NCBI RefSeq assembly: GCF_014596475.1
Contig: NZ_MECJ01000015.1
Span: 62,001 to 126,000 of the forward strand
Direction of reading: 5' to 3'
Length of the DNA stretch: 64,000 bases
Source of the DNA: Streptomyces sp. CBMA152
GTDB lineage: Bacteria; Actinomycetota; Actinomycetes; Streptomycetales; Streptomycetaceae
Shown in pieces: positions 32,941 to 41,691 of the stretch. The translations under genes and the position numbers were made by a program. Below the pieces are notes generated by a model. It did not search any database, was not told where the DNA came from, and saw nothing but the letters and a program-made list of their open reading frames with translations. Position 1 is the first letter of the stretch; every line of letters starts with the position of its first letter.

Positions 32941-33699
32941 GTGCCGGACCCCATGCGCCCCCGCGCCTCCCTCCGTACCGCCGTGGTCTGGGACGTCCTC
33001 AAGGACGCTCTCGACCGCCGGGTCAAGGCGACCGGGCGCGAGGCGTTGGACGTTCTCGACACCGGCGGCGGCTCGGGCAACTTCGCGGTGCCCGTAGCGC
33101 GCCTCGGCCACCGCGTCACCGTGGTCGACCCCAGCCCCAACGCGCTCTTCGCCCTGGAGCGCCGCGCCGCCGAGGCCGGCGTGGCCGACCGGGTGCGCGG
33201 CGTCCAGGGCGATGTGCTCGGCCTGTTCGACGTGGTCGAGCGCGGCGGCTACGACGCGGTGCTCTGCCACGGCGTCCTCGAATACGTCGAGGACCCGGCC
33301 GCGGGCGTGCGCAACGCGGTGGACGCGCTGCGGTCCGAGGGGGCGCTCAGCCTGCTCGCCGCCGGGCTCGGCGGTGCGGTGCTCGCCCGCGCGCTCGCCG
33401 GGCACTTCACCGAGGCCCGCCGCGCGCTCGGCGACCCGGCCGGCCGCTGGGGCGACGGCGACCCGGTGCCCCGGCGGTTCACGGCCGAGCAGCTCACCGC
33501 GCTCGTCGCCGCGACCGGCGTCGAGGTGGGCGCGGTGCACGGCGTACGGGTCTTCGCCGACCTGGTCCCCGGGGTCCTGGTGGACACCGAACCGGGCGCC
33601 CTGGACGCGCTGCTCAAGCTGGAGGCGGCGGCCGCCGAGCTGCCCGCGTTCCACGCCGTGGCGACCCAGCTCCACGTCCTGGGCGAGAAGCGCGCCTGA
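32941..33699 (+). CDS. Class I SAM-dependent methyltransferase
   Basis: The 252-residue protein has the Rossmann methyltransferase core: motif I is VLDTGGGSGNFAVPVARLG (residues 38-56), followed by VTVVDPSP, then GVQGDVLGL and YDAVLCHGVLEYVEDP. The ordering and spacing fit the UbiE/SmtA-like group. It could be related to SmtA or CmoA-type tRNA enzymes but lacks features that fix a substrate. No signal or membrane segment is present. GAGGAG precedes the GTG at 32941. Confidence 0.85.
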   Translation: MPDPMRPRASLRTAVVWDVLKDALDRRVKATGREALDVLDTGGGSGNFAVPVARLGHRVTVVDPSPNALFALERRAAEAGVADRVRGVQGDVLGLFDVVERGGYDAVLCHGVLEYVEDPAAGVRNAVDALRSEGALSLLAAGLGGAVLARALAGHFTEARRALGDPAGRWGDGDPVPRRFTAEQLTALVAATGVEVGAVHGVRVFADLVPGVLVDTEPGALDALLKLEAAAAELPAFHAVATQLHVLGEKRA

Positions 33700-34051
33700 G
33701 CCGTCCCGGGCGGAGCGGGCCGATCCGGGGCGAACCCGGCGAACGCCTGCCCGCCTCCCGCGGGTCCGCGCCCGGCCGTCCCGGCGCTGATCAGCGACGC
33801 AGTCCCGGACGGAGTAGCGCATGCAGTACGCCACAGGCCGCCCGATCGGCGGCTTCGCCCCGTATGATCGAGGTACAAGGTCCGGCATGGCGGGTCGGTC
33901 GATGGGGCATTGACTCCCCACCGGCCGAGCCGCCGTGGCGGCTCGGATTGGCGAATTGGCGTAGAGGGCGGGTTTCACGGGGGCGATTCCCTGCCTATCC
34001 TGAAGGGGCCGCATCCGGTCGCCCCCCGCGACCGACGAGTAGGAGGACTCC
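33700..34051. other. 352-base intergenic region with one hairpin
   Basis: No gene is seen. The main structure is a perfect 10-base inverted repeat CCGAGCCGCC-GT-GGCGGCTCGG at 33925-33946, which may terminate the methyltransferase transcript. The DUF3040 promoter should lie between it and 34052, but I cannot place it with confidence. AGTAGGAGG just before 34052 is the ribosome site. Confidence 0.6.
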
Positions 34052-34447
34052 GTGCCGCTCTCGGAGCACGAGCAGCGCATGCTCGAGCAGATGGAGCGAG
34101 CGCTGTACGCCGAAGATCCCAAGTTCGCGACAGCGCTTGAGGGAAGCGGGCTGCGTACGTACACCCGACGACGGGTCTACCAGGCGGTCGCTGGCTTCCT
34201 GGTGGGTATCGCGCTCCTCATGATTGGTATCGGGCAGGGGATCTGGATCAGCGTGGTCGGGTTCCTGATCATGCTCGGTTGCGCCGTGCTCGCGGTCACC
34301 GGCTGGCGCAAGGCGCCACGGCGCGGTGAGCAGCCGGCGGGCGGCGGAGGTACGACGCGGCGGCAGGCCGCGCGCGCACCGAAGCGGTCGATGATGGACC
34401 GTATCGAGCAGCGCTGGCAGCGGCGCCGCGACGAAGGCGGCCGCTAG
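34052..34447 (+). CDS. DUF3040 membrane protein
   Basis: The 131-residue protein matches the DUF3040 family of actinobacteria: it starts PLSEHEQRMLEQMERALYAEDPKFA, the hallmark of the family, then has two transmembrane helices (AGFLVGIALLMIGIGQG, VVGFLIMLGCAVLAVTGW) and a basic C-terminal tail (KRSMMDRIEQRWQRRRDEGGR). Function is unknown; genes of this family commonly sit near the division and cell wall cluster. AGGAGG precedes the GTG at 34052. It ends in a strong bidirectional hairpin. Confidence 0.88.
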   Translation: MPLSEHEQRMLEQMERALYAEDPKFATALEGSGLRTYTRRRVYQAVAGFLVGIALLMIGIGQGIWISVVGFLIMLGCAVLAVTGWRKAPRRGEQPAGGGGTTRRQAARAPKRSMMDRIEQRWQRRRDEGGR

Positions 34448-34475
34448 GCCTGGCGGCCCTGCACCTGGATGTGGC

Positions 34476-34510
34476 TGAGGGGTGATCACCTTTGAGGTGA
34501 TCACCCCTCA
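34476..34510. terminator. Perfect 16-base hairpin after DUF3040 gene
   Basis: TGAGGGGTGATCACCT (34476-34491) and AGGTGATCACCCCTCA (34495-34510) flank a 3-base loop, 28 bases after the DUF3040 stop. This is the longest perfect stem with a short loop in the region and should stop both strands. Confidence 0.85.
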
Positions 34511-34555
34511 GTCGTGTTCCCGGCGCCCTGGCCCGGGTGCCCCGGTATGTGTGTC

Positions 34556-34596
34556 GGCCGCAGGCCGGAGCGGGGTGAATCGCTCGGCCTGCGGCC
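34556..34596 (-). terminator. Hairpin downstream of transglutaminase gene
   Basis: GGCCGCAGGCCG (34556-34567) and CGGCCTGCGGCC (34585-34596) form a 12-base stem, with an inner GAGCG/CGCTC pair that extends it apart from a one-base bulge. It lies just after the stop of the minus-strand transglutaminase gene and is its likely terminator. Confidence 0.7.
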
Positions 34597-34600
34597 TTGC

Positions 34601-34629
34601 TCGTCCTCAAGCGCCGGACGGGCTGGATT
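34601..34629. repeat. Common Streptomyces 3'-end repeat (GCGCCGGACGGGCTG type)
   Basis: The stretch with core TCAAGCGCCGGACGGGCTGG looks like a short element that I recall as very frequent downstream of Streptomyces genes (on the other strand CCCGTCCGGCG-N-TTGAGGAC). It directly abuts the transglutaminase stop and, with the adjoining hairpin, makes a composite 3' element. Only one copy is seen in this window. Confidence 0.5.
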
Positions 34630-37028
34630 TACCCCCGCTGTCGCGAAGGCCTCCGTATCAGCGTCGTCGCGCGCGCCGTCAGGCCCGCCGTCGCCTTCTC
34701 CCAGCGGGCCGAGGCCGACCACAGCACCCGTACGGCCGAGCGCGGGGCCACGTTCGCGCGCAGGCGGGTCCAGGCGGTGACCGAGGCGCGCAGGCCTGTG
34801 CGGGTGCGGTGGGCATCCTCGGCGAGGTCTGCCACCGGCCGCGGCTGTGGCGCGTACAGCACCTGTTCCACCGCGCTCGCCGCCCGGTGCACCGACTCCG
34901 CCGCCATGCCGTCCAGTCGGCCGAGCCGCACCATCCGCGCGGCGGCCTTGCGGGGGGTCAACGACTCGTCGGGGACCAGGCCGTGGTCCCAGGCCGTGTC
35001 GATGATCTCCCGCCACACGGCCAGCGTGGCGGCGGTCGGATCGGCGTCCGGGTGCCCGCTCGCGCCGAGTCGCCTGGACCGTACCCGCACCCGCCACAGC
35101 CAGGGCAGCAGCGGCAGTCCCAGCGCGGCCAGCACGCCGAGGGACACCGCCGCGACCGTGGCCAGCGGGGTCCCGCTGTCGCCGCCGCCCGTGGTGGCCG
35201 CCGGGGCGACCGGGCCGCAGTCGTTCTGCTTGCGCTGCTGCGCCGTGCAGGAGGACGAGGGGGTCGGCTCGGCCGAGGGCTGAGCGGACGGGCCCGTGGA
35301 CGGCTTCACCGGGTTGGTGGGCGAGCCCGACGGGGTGTCCGGCCGGGTGTAGTCGGGGGCGTAACCGCGCGAGGGGGTCGGCTCGAAACGGGTCCAGCCC
35401 ACGCCCTCGAAGTACAGCTCGGGCCACGCGTGCGCGTCCCGCAGCCCCACCGACATCGTGCCGTCCGGGCGCGGCTCGCCGGGCGTGAAGCCCACCGCCA
35501 CCCGGGCCGGGATGCCCAGGGTCCGGGCCATCGCGGCCATCGAGAACGCGAAGTGGACGCAGAAGCCCTGCTTGTCCTTGAGGAAGCGGGCTATCGCCTC
35601 CGTACCGCTGCCGGACTCCACCTGGGTGTCGTACGTGAACCCGCCGCGCACCGCGAACCAGTCCTGGAGCATGACGGCCCGCTGGTAGTCGCTGGTCGCG
35701 CCCTTGGTGACCTGGCGGGCGGTGCTGTTCACCACGCGCGGCAGGGACGGCGGGACCTGGGTGTACTCCCGTACGAGCGCTCCGGGCGCGGGCGGCGCCG
35801 AGGCCAGCTGGTCCGCTGTCGGGCGCACTTGCAGGCTGCTGACCTGGTACTGCGCTCCGCGCGTGGTCTGTCCCCGGTCGCCGACCAGGGTCCGGCCGAC
35901 CGGCTCGAACCGCCAGTGCCCGCCGATGTCGACCTTGGTCGCCGGATACGGCATCGGCAGCCAGTTCTGGCTGTACCAGCCCGCGGCCGACACGCTCGTC
36001 CTGATCTCGGCGGTGCCGATCGACGGGCTCAGCCCCTCGGGCTGCGGCAGTACGTCCGGCACGTCCCGGATCTTGCGCTCGGACGACTTCCAGGAGGTGC
36101 CGTCGAACTGGTCGAGCGCCACGATCCGCAGGTACATGTCCTGGGTTTCCTGCGCGTTGGTGCGATAGCGCAGGACCTCGCGGTCCTCGGGCTGGTTGAG
36201 GCTGTTCTGGAGCGAGACCAGCGGGTTGACCGCCGAGATCGTGCCGCCCCCGCCGCCCTCACCGCTGCCGCCTCCGGCGGCGCCGAGCAGTCCGCTGCCC
36301 ATGGCGGGCAGCGCGGCCGGGATCACCAGGGCGATGCCGAGCGCGAGCGCGCCGATCCGCCGTCCGGTGCGTACCGGCGCCAGCGGGGAGCCCTCCGCCT
36401 CCAGCGGAGTCTGCGGCCGGTTGGAGCGCGCGGCCCCGCCGAACACCCGCCCCCACTGCGAGAGCCGGTCGCGGCCCTCGGCGAGCAGAAGCAGCAGATA
36501 GCCGGCGGCCGCGAGCACGAACCACAGCCAGCTCGCCCCGCCGTTCGAAAGCCCCGCGGCCACCGAGTAGAGCGCGAGCAGCGGCAGCCCGGCCGGGGCG
36601 GCGCTGCGGAAGGTCACGGCCAGCGCGTCCACCGCGAGCCCGATCACCAGCGTGCCGCCGACCACCATCAGGCGGATGCCGTCGGTCGAGGGCGCCGGGA
36701 TCGCGTACCGCCCGACGTCGTCGGAGCCCTGGCCCAGCAGCGTGGAGAGCTGCTCGAAGGCGTCCGGGCCCGGCAGCAGCCCGCCCAGCGCCTGGTCCCG
36801 GGCGAACACCAGGGTCAGCACGACCAGCGTCACCACGGCCTGCACGAGCACCGTGAGCGGCCGGGCCAGCGGCACCCGCCGGGCCAGCATGCCCACCCCG
36901 CTCTGGATCGCGAGCAGGAACGCGGCCTGCACGATCCAGGAAGCCGGATTGACCAGCGGCAGCAGCGAGCACGACGCCATCACCGTGGCGGCGAAGGCGC
37001 ACAGCGCCAGCCGTCCGCGCCCGCTCAT
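34629..37028 (-). CDS. TgpA-like membrane transglutaminase (DUF3488)
   Basis: The 799-residue protein has about seven N-terminal transmembrane helices in the first 230 residues, a large external part, and one more helix near residue 615 (VAAVSLGVLAALGLPLLPWLW). The transglutaminase core has the catalytic Cys in DKQGFCVHFAFSMAAMARTLGIPARVAVGF and the His in DAHAWPELYFEGVGWTRFEPTP. A Pro/Ser-rich stretch follows. It is the last gene of the moxR-DUF58-tgpA operon, a conserved trio of unclear role in envelope biology. I chose the ATG at 37028 (ATGA overlap with DUF58, GGGAG at 7-base spacing) rather than the ATG two codons upstream. Confidence 0.88.
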   Translation of the reverse strand: MSGRGRLALCAFAATVMASCSLLPLVNPASWIVQAAFLLAIQSGVGMLARRVPLARPLTVLVQAVVTLVVLTLVFARDQALGGLLPGPDAFEQLSTLLGQGSDDVGRYAIPAPSTDGIRLMVVGGTLVIGLAVDALAVTFRSAAPAGLPLLALYSVAAGLSNGGASWLWFVLAAAGYLLLLLAEGRDRLSQWGRVFGGAARSNRPQTPLEAEGSPLAPVRTGRRIGALALGIALVIPAALPAMGSGLLGAAGGGSGEGGGGGTISAVNPLVSLQNSLNQPEDREVLRYRTNAQETQDMYLRIVALDQFDGTSWKSSERKIRDVPDVLPQPEGLSPSIGTAEIRTSVSAAGWYSQNWLPMPYPATKVDIGGHWRFEPVGRTLVGDRGQTTRGAQYQVSSLQVRPTADQLASAPPAPGALVREYTQVPPSLPRVVNSTARQVTKGATSDYQRAVMLQDWFAVRGGFTYDTQVESGSGTEAIARFLKDKQGFCVHFAFSMAAMARTLGIPARVAVGFTPGEPRPDGTMSVGLRDAHAWPELYFEGVGWTRFEPTPSRGYAPDYTRPDTPSGSPTNPVKPSTGPSAQPSAEPTPSSSCTAQQRKQNDCGPVAPAATTGGGDSGTPLATVAAVSLGVLAALGLPLLPWLWRVRVRSRRLGASGHPDADPTAATLAVWREIIDTAWDHGLVPDESLTPRKAAARMVRLGRLDGMAAESVHRAASAVEQVLYAPQPRPVADLAEDAHRTRTGLRASVTAWTRLRANVAPRSAVRVLWSASARWEKATAGLTARATTLIRRPSRQRG

Positions 37029-38425
37029 GACCATGCTCCCGACATTCCCGAGGTTCCCGACGGGTGCGGGGCGCTGCCGAAGGAGGCGCCCGGACCCGTC
37101 CGTTCATGACCCGCCTGCCGCCACAGGGCGGCGAGTTGAGCTCCGGGCGGCACGGCGAGCGCCGTCCAGCCGGCCTCGCGCAGCAGCCGCAGCGACCGCT
37201 CGGCCGGGGAGGGCCCGCCGGGCGGCGGTGTGCCGTGCGTCCACAGGTCGCTGTCGAGGACGAAGGCGACCGCCGCGCCACTGCGCCGCCGCATCTTCGC
37301 CGCGACCGCGGCCTGTTCCTCGTCGAGGTCGCCGAAGAACCCCACGAGCAGCCCTTCGTTGCCGCCGCGCAGCACGTCGTACGCGCGCGAGAGGCCGCCG
37401 CCGTCGGAGTGGTCCACGACCGCGAGGGTGTCCATCATCAGCCCGGCTGAGTCCGTCGTGTCCTGCGAGGAGCCGGCGAAGCCGCCGCCGCCCTCGCCCG
37501 GGACCGCACTGCCGGTGTCGGTCAACAGCCGCACCGAATAGCCGCGTTCCAGCATGTGCACCAGCGCCGAGGCCGCGCCCGAGACGGCCCATTCGAAGGC
37601 CGAGTCGGGGCCCGCGCCCGCGTACGCGATGTCACGGGTGTCGAGCAGCACCGTGCACCTGGCCCGCTGCGGCTGCTCCTCGCGGCGCACCATCAGCTCG
37701 CCGTAGCGCGCGGTGGAGCGCCAGTGGACCCGGCGCAGGTCGTCGCCGTGCCGATAGAGGCGCGGGATCACGTCGTCCTCACCAGCCAGCGCCAGCGAGC
37801 GGTGCCGCCCCTCGCCGTACCCGGCGGCCTCGCCGGACAGCCGCACCGGCGGCAGCGGCTCGGTGCGCGGTATCACCGTGAGGGTGTCGAACGCGCTGAA
37901 CGCGCGCGTGAGCTCGCACATCCCGAACGGGTCGGTGAGCCGCAGCTGGAGCGGCCCGAGCGGATAGCGCCCGCGCAGATCCGAGCGGACCCGGTAGGAC
38001 ACCTCGCGCTTGCCGCCCGCCTCCACCCGGTCCAGGACGAACCGGGGCCGGGGCCCGAGCACGTACGGAACGCGGTCCTGGAGCATGAGCAGGCCGGTGG
38101 GCATCCGCGAGACGTTGTCGACCCGCAGATGCACCCGGGCCTCGGAGCCCGCGGGCACGCGCGCGGGGGAGAGGCGGCGGCTGCCCGCGACCCGGTACCG
38201 CGTGCGGTACAGGACCGTCACGCAGACCAGCGGCAGCACGGCGAGCAGCAGCCCGACCCGCAGCAGATCCTCCTGGCCCAGGACGTACGCGCAGATCGCG
38301 GCGGCGATACCGGCCGCCAGGAACGAGCGGCCGCGGGTGGTGAGCCCGGACAGGGCGGCGCGCGCGCCGCCCCTCTCGGCGTCCTCGGGTCCGGCTCCCG
38401 CCGAGGGTCCGCCGCTCGCCATCAC
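37025..38425 (-). CDS. DUF58 domain protein (VWA-like)
   Basis: The 466-residue protein has two N-terminal transmembrane helices (GRSFLAAGIAAAICAYVLG and LLLAVLPLVCVTVLYRTRY) and a C-terminal DUF58 domain, which resembles a von Willebrand A fold. The hallmark GEGRHRSLALAGEDDVIPRLYRHGDDLRRVHWRSTARYGELMVRREE region (about residues 210-255) is clear, followed by the VLLDTRDIAY strand with the metal-site-like Asp. It overlaps moxR by 4 bases and the transglutaminase gene by 4 bases. DUF58 proteins usually work with a MoxR ATPase, probably as its substrate or adaptor. Confidence 0.9.
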   Translation of the reverse strand: MMASGGPSAGAGPEDAERGGARAALSGLTTRGRSFLAAGIAAAICAYVLGQEDLLRVGLLLAVLPLVCVTVLYRTRYRVAGSRRLSPARVPAGSEARVHLRVDNVSRMPTGLLMLQDRVPYVLGPRPRFVLDRVEAGGKREVSYRVRSDLRGRYPLGPLQLRLTDPFGMCELTRAFSAFDTLTVIPRTEPLPPVRLSGEAAGYGEGRHRSLALAGEDDVIPRLYRHGDDLRRVHWRSTARYGELMVRREEQPQRARCTVLLDTRDIAYAGAGPDSAFEWAVSGAASALVHMLERGYSVRLLTDTGSAVPGEGGGGFAGSSQDTTDSAGLMMDTLAVVDHSDGGGLSRAYDVLRGGNEGLLVGFFGDLDEEQAAVAAKMRRRSGAAVAFVLDSDLWTHGTPPPGGPSPAERSLRLLREAGWTALAVPPGAQLAALWRQAGHERTGPGASFGSAPHPSGTSGMSGAWS

Positions 38426-39432
38426 AGCCGCCGGGTGCCGGGCTGCTGCTGGCCGTAGAGCGGGCCGCCGGCCTGCGGCACCGGGGTGCGCTGCAGGATC
38501 TCCAGGACGACCTGTTCGGCGGTGCGGCGGTTCAACTGGGCCTGGGCGGTGGGCAGCAGGCGATGCGCGAGGACGGCCACGGCGAGCGCCTGGACGTCGT
38601 CCGGCAGCGCGTACTCCCTCCCGCTCAGGGCCGCGGACGCCTTGGCCGCGCGCAGCAGGTGCAGCGTGGCGCGCGGCGAGGCGCCGAGTCTGAGGTCCGG
38701 GTGGCTGCGGGTCGCCCCGACCAGCTCCACCGCGTATCTGCGCACGGCGTCGGCGACGTGCACCTTGCGGACCGCGTCGACCAGCTTGACGATGTCGTGC
38801 GCGTGCGCCACGGGCTGCAGATCGTCCAGCGGCGAGACCGCGCCGTGCACGTCGAGCATCTGGAGCTCGGCCTCGGCCGACGGGTAGCCGATCGAGACGC
38901 GGGCCATGAAGCGGTCGCGCTGGGCCTCGGGGAGCGGGTAGGTGCCCTCCATCTCCACCGGGTTCTGGGTGGCCACCACCATGAACGGGCTGGGCAGTTC
39001 GTAGGTCTGCCCGTCGATGGTGACCTGGCGCTCCTCCATCGACTCCAGGAGCGCCGACTGGGTCTTGGGCGAGGCGCGGTTGATCTCGTCGCCGATCACG
39101 ATCTGGGCGAAGATCGCGCCCGGCTTGAACTCGAAGTCCCGCCGCTGCTGGTCGTAGATCGACACACCGGTGATGTCCGACGGCAGCAGGTCCGGTGTGA
39201 ACTGGATGCGCCGCACCGAGCAGTCGATGGACTTCGCCAGCGCCTTGGCCAGCATGGTCTTGCCCACGCCGGGCACGTCCTCGATGAGGAGGTGCCCCTC
39301 CGCGAGCAGTACGGTCAGCGAGAGCCGTACGACCTCGGGCTTGCCCTCGATCACACCCTCCACCGACCTGCGGACACGCTCCGCAGTGGCGGTCAGATCT
39401 GTGAGGCTCGCTCGCTCGTCATAGGTCGTCAC
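38422..39432 (-). CDS. MoxR family AAA+ ATPase
   Basis: The 336-residue AAA+ protein has Walker A PGVGKT (residues 54-59), the MoxR-typical RIQFTPDLLPSDITG, Walker B VIGDEINRASPKTQSALLESMEE, the sensor region FMVVATQNPVEMEGTYPLPEAQRDRF, and a C-terminal lid. MoxR ATPases act as chaperones that mature or assemble partner protein complexes. It is the first gene of the operon with DUF58 and the transglutaminase, overlapping DUF58 by 4 bases. The GTG at 39432 is the only good start. Confidence 0.94.
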   Translation of the reverse strand: MTTYDERASLTDLTATAERVRRSVEGVIEGKPEVVRLSLTVLLAEGHLLIEDVPGVGKTMLAKALAKSIDCSVRRIQFTPDLLPSDITGVSIYDQQRRDFEFKPGAIFAQIVIGDEINRASPKTQSALLESMEERQVTIDGQTYELPSPFMVVATQNPVEMEGTYPLPEAQRDRFMARVSIGYPSAEAELQMLDVHGAVSPLDDLQPVAHAHDIVKLVDAVRKVHVADAVRRYAVELVGATRSHPDLRLGASPRATLHLLRAAKASAALSGREYALPDDVQALAVAVLAHRLLPTAQAQLNRRTAEQVVLEILQRTPVPQAGGPLYGQQQPGTRRL

Positions 39433-39732
39433 CCGGCCCTCCTCGGCCCTTCCCCGCGCTCAGCGAGCGGGGATACCCCAGTTACCTGGTGGGCCGGCGC
39501 ACTGAGAGCGACCCGGCCCACCTCGACATACGGACACCTGGCCCGAGGCGTTCGGACGGGGTGTCACCACCGCATTCTTGTTGCCGTCGCCGGGTTGTGT
39601 CACTCGCCTGTGGATAACTGGAGGGGATATGTCGGGGGTTGCCGTGTTTTTATCCCCGAAGACGCTGCGAAAAGATGCCGAAGCGATGCTTCCGCTTGTC
39701 GTACGAGCGGCGTGGCGGACCCGCCGGAGGCC
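39433..39732. other. 300-base intergenic region upstream of moxR
   Basis: No gene is seen. It must carry the moxR operon promoter on the minus strand. TGTGGATAA at 39609-39617 is the reverse complement of a perfect DnaA box (TTATCCACA), but it is a single copy, so a role in replication control is doubtful. The AT-richer stretch at 39640-39690 holds nothing I can assign. Confidence 0.4.
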
Positions 39733-40296
39733 TCAGTCCGTCGGGTCGATCTCGCGCAGCAGACCGGTGGTGACGTCGAAGACGAAGCCGCGTACGTCGT
39801 CGAGGTGCGGCAGGAACGGCGAGGTGCGTACCCGCTGCATGGACTGGCGTACGTCCTGGTCGACGTCGCGGAAGGACTCCACGGCCCACGCGGGGCGCTG
39901 GCCGACCTCGTCCTCCAGCTCATGGCGGAAGTCCTCGGTGAGCGACTCCAGGCCGCAGCCGGTGTGGTGGACGAGCATGATGCTGCGGGTGCCGAGCGCC
40001 CGCTGGCTGATGGTCAGCGACCGTATGACGTCGTCGGTGACCACGCCGCCCGCGTTGCGGATGGTGTGACAGTCGCCGAGTTCCAGGCCGAGGGCGGCGT
40101 GCAGGTCGAGTCGGGCGTCCATACAGGCCACGACGGCGACGCGGAGGACCGGCCGGGCGTCCATGCCCGGATCGCTGAACGCGTCCGCGTACCGGCGGTT
40201 CGCGGCGACCAGCCGGTCTGTGACGGTTCCCCCGTCACTGACCGCGAGGTGGGGGCGGACGGGGGGCTCTGCGGGGCGGTGCGCAGGAGTCGACAT
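39733..40296 (-). CDS. Beta-class carbonic anhydrase
   Basis: The 187-residue enzyme interconverts CO2 and bicarbonate. The zinc ligands are seen as Cys and the paired Asp-Arg in VVACMDARLD (about residues 57-62), and His and Cys in IMLVHHTGCGLESL (about 110-115). The short form is typical of actinobacterial beta-CAs. The ATG at 40296 fits the family, though the ribosome site is weak. It is transcribed away from the dcw cluster and may supply bicarbonate for anabolic carboxylation. Confidence 0.9.
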   Translation of the reverse strand: MSTPAHRPAEPPVRPHLAVSDGGTVTDRLVAANRRYADAFSDPGMDARPVLRVAVVACMDARLDLHAALGLELGDCHTIRNAGGVVTDDVIRSLTISQRALGTRSIMLVHHTGCGLESLTEDFRHELEDEVGQRPAWAVESFRDVDQDVRQSMQRVRTSPFLPHLDDVRGFVFDVTTGLLREIDPTD

Positions 40297-40734
40297 GTCT
40301 ATGACGGTAGTCGCCGGAGATCGTCCAGTCGCGTCCTGGAGAGGGAAAAATCCCGTCAACTCGGTCGGTTGTGAGGTAACCCACAAGCGTGCTAACCGGT
40401 AATCCGTACGGGTGAAAAGCGAACCCCGCGACGCGCTGGGCCGTTGATTGACCGAAAGGACCGGTGGACTAAAGTGACGCGAAGTGGGAGGGGTGACACG
40501 CTCCGGCCCGCTTGTGGGGACACACCTCGTGTCCGCAGTACAGAGCAGTTGCACAGTTTCCCCCCGCGTGCGCGGCGTGCGTACGGCTCGGCCTCCTCCC
40601 GCTCGCCGGTCGGCTGACGCCACTTCCCCGGCGCCAGCAGACCCTCCCCTTACGAGGGGCACCTCCCGGCGTCAGCCGGGGGAGGGCGGGGGCCCGGCAG
40701 TATGCGCGGCGCCCCGCCGGACCTGAGAGGGCGC
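40297..40734. other. 438-base intergenic region upstream of the dcw cluster
   Basis: No gene is seen. It holds a good promoter (40448-40475), three GACAC motifs (40495-40533) and two leader hairpins: CCCCT-TACG-AGGGG at 40646-40659, and CTCCCGGC at 40663-40670 with GCCGGGGGAG at 40675-40684. The carbonic anhydrase promoter must lie at the left end. The long leader (about 250 bases) before rsmH suggests post-initiation control. Confidence 0.55.
40448..40475 (+). promoter_or_regulatory. Candidate vegetative promoter for rsmH and dcw genes
   Basis: TTGACC (40448-40453) and TAAAGT (40470-40475) are separated by 16 bases, close to the HrdB consensus. The expected start is near 40482, which gives a leader of about 250 bases before rsmH. 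Confidence 0.6.
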
Positions 40735-41691
40735 ATGAGCCAGAGTCGACACGTCCCGGTGATGCTCCAGCGGTGCCTGGACCTGTTGGCCCCGGCCCTG
40801 ACCGAGCCGGGCGCGGTCGTCGTCGACTGCACCCTGGGCCTCGGCGGCCACAGCGAGGCCCTGCTCACCCGGTTCCCCGAGGCGCGCCTGATCGCCCTCG
40901 ACCGGGACAAGGAGGCCCTGCGGCTCTCCGGCGAGCGCCTGGCGCCCTTCGGGGAGCGCGCCACGCTGGTCCACGCCGTCTACGACGAGCTCCCGGACGT
41001 ACTGGACCGGCTCGGCGTCCCGCGCGTCCAGGGCATCCTCTTCGACCTCGGCGTCTCCTCGATGCAGCTCGACGAGGCCGACCGCGGCTTCGCGTACGCC
41101 CAGGACGCCCCGCTGGACATGCGTATGGACCAGACCACCGGCGTCAGCGCCGCCGAGGTCCTGAACACCTACCCGCCGGGCGAGCTGGTGCGGATCCTGC
41201 GCCAGTACGGCGAGGAGAAGCAGGCCAAGCGGATCGTCTCCGCGATCGTCCGCGAGCGCGAGAAGGAGCCGTTCAGCAACAGCGCCCGGCTCGTCGAGCT
41301 GATCCGCGACTCGCTGCCGCAGGCCGCCAAGCGCACCGGTGGCAACCCGGCCAAGCGCACCTTCCAGGCCCTGCGCATCGAGGTCAACGGTGAGCTCTCG
41401 GTCCTGGAGCGGGCGATTCCGGCCGCGGTGAAGGCGCTCGGCGTGGGCGGCCGGATCGCGGTGCTCTCGTACCACTCGCTGGAGGACCGGCTGGTCAAGC
41501 AGGTCTTCGCGGCGGGCGCGGCCAACACCGCGCCGCCCGGCCTGCCGGTCGTGCCCGAGCAGTACCAACCGCGACTGAAGCTGCTGACCCGAGGCGCCGA
41601 ACTGCCGACGGAGGAGGAGGTCGCCGAGAACCGGCGGGCCGCCCCCGCCCGGTTCAGGGGCGCGGAGCGCATCCGGGAGGACATTTCGTGA
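40735..41691 (+). CDS. rsmH: 16S rRNA (cytosine1402-N4)-methyltransferase
   Basis: RsmH methylates N4 of C1402 in the ribosomal P site. The 318-residue protein shows the family motifs [29 protein letters not shown] (SAM binding), [39 protein letters not shown], the [15 protein letters not shown] stretch and [13 protein letters not shown]. It is the first gene of the dcw cluster, its usual place when mraZ is absent; I see no mraZ here. The ATG at 40735 has GAGAGG upstream. It overlaps ftsL by 4 bases. Confidence 0.96.
   Translation: MSQSRHVPVMLQRCLDLLAPALTEPGAVVVDCTLGLGGHSEALLTRFPEARLIALDRDKEALRLSGERLAPFGERATLVHAVYDELPDVLDRLGVPRVQGILFDLGVSSMQLDEADRGFAYAQDAPLDMRMDQTTGVSAAEVLNTYPPGELVRILRQYGEEKQAKRIVSAIVREREKEPFSNSARLVELIRDSLPQAAKRTGGNPAKRTFQALRIEVNGELSVLERAIPAAVKALGVGGRIAVLSYHSLEDRLVKQVFAAGAANTAPPGLPVVPEQYQPRLKLLTRGAELPTEEEVAENRRAAPARFRGAERIREDIS

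Noticed and set aside
32259..33699. HEPN protein and methyltransferase as a toxin-antitoxin or defence pair
   Set aside because: The genes are separated by 154 bases, no catalytic HEPN motif is clear, and no nucleotidyltransferase partner is present.
39609..39617. Perfect DnaA box (TGTGGATAA, reverse TTATCCACA)
   Set aside because: A single copy far from any replication gene; oriC needs many boxes. Chance occurrence is likely.
40297..40734. mraZ upstream of rsmH
   Set aside because: No frame in this gap resembles MraZ, and the region has regulatory rather than coding character.
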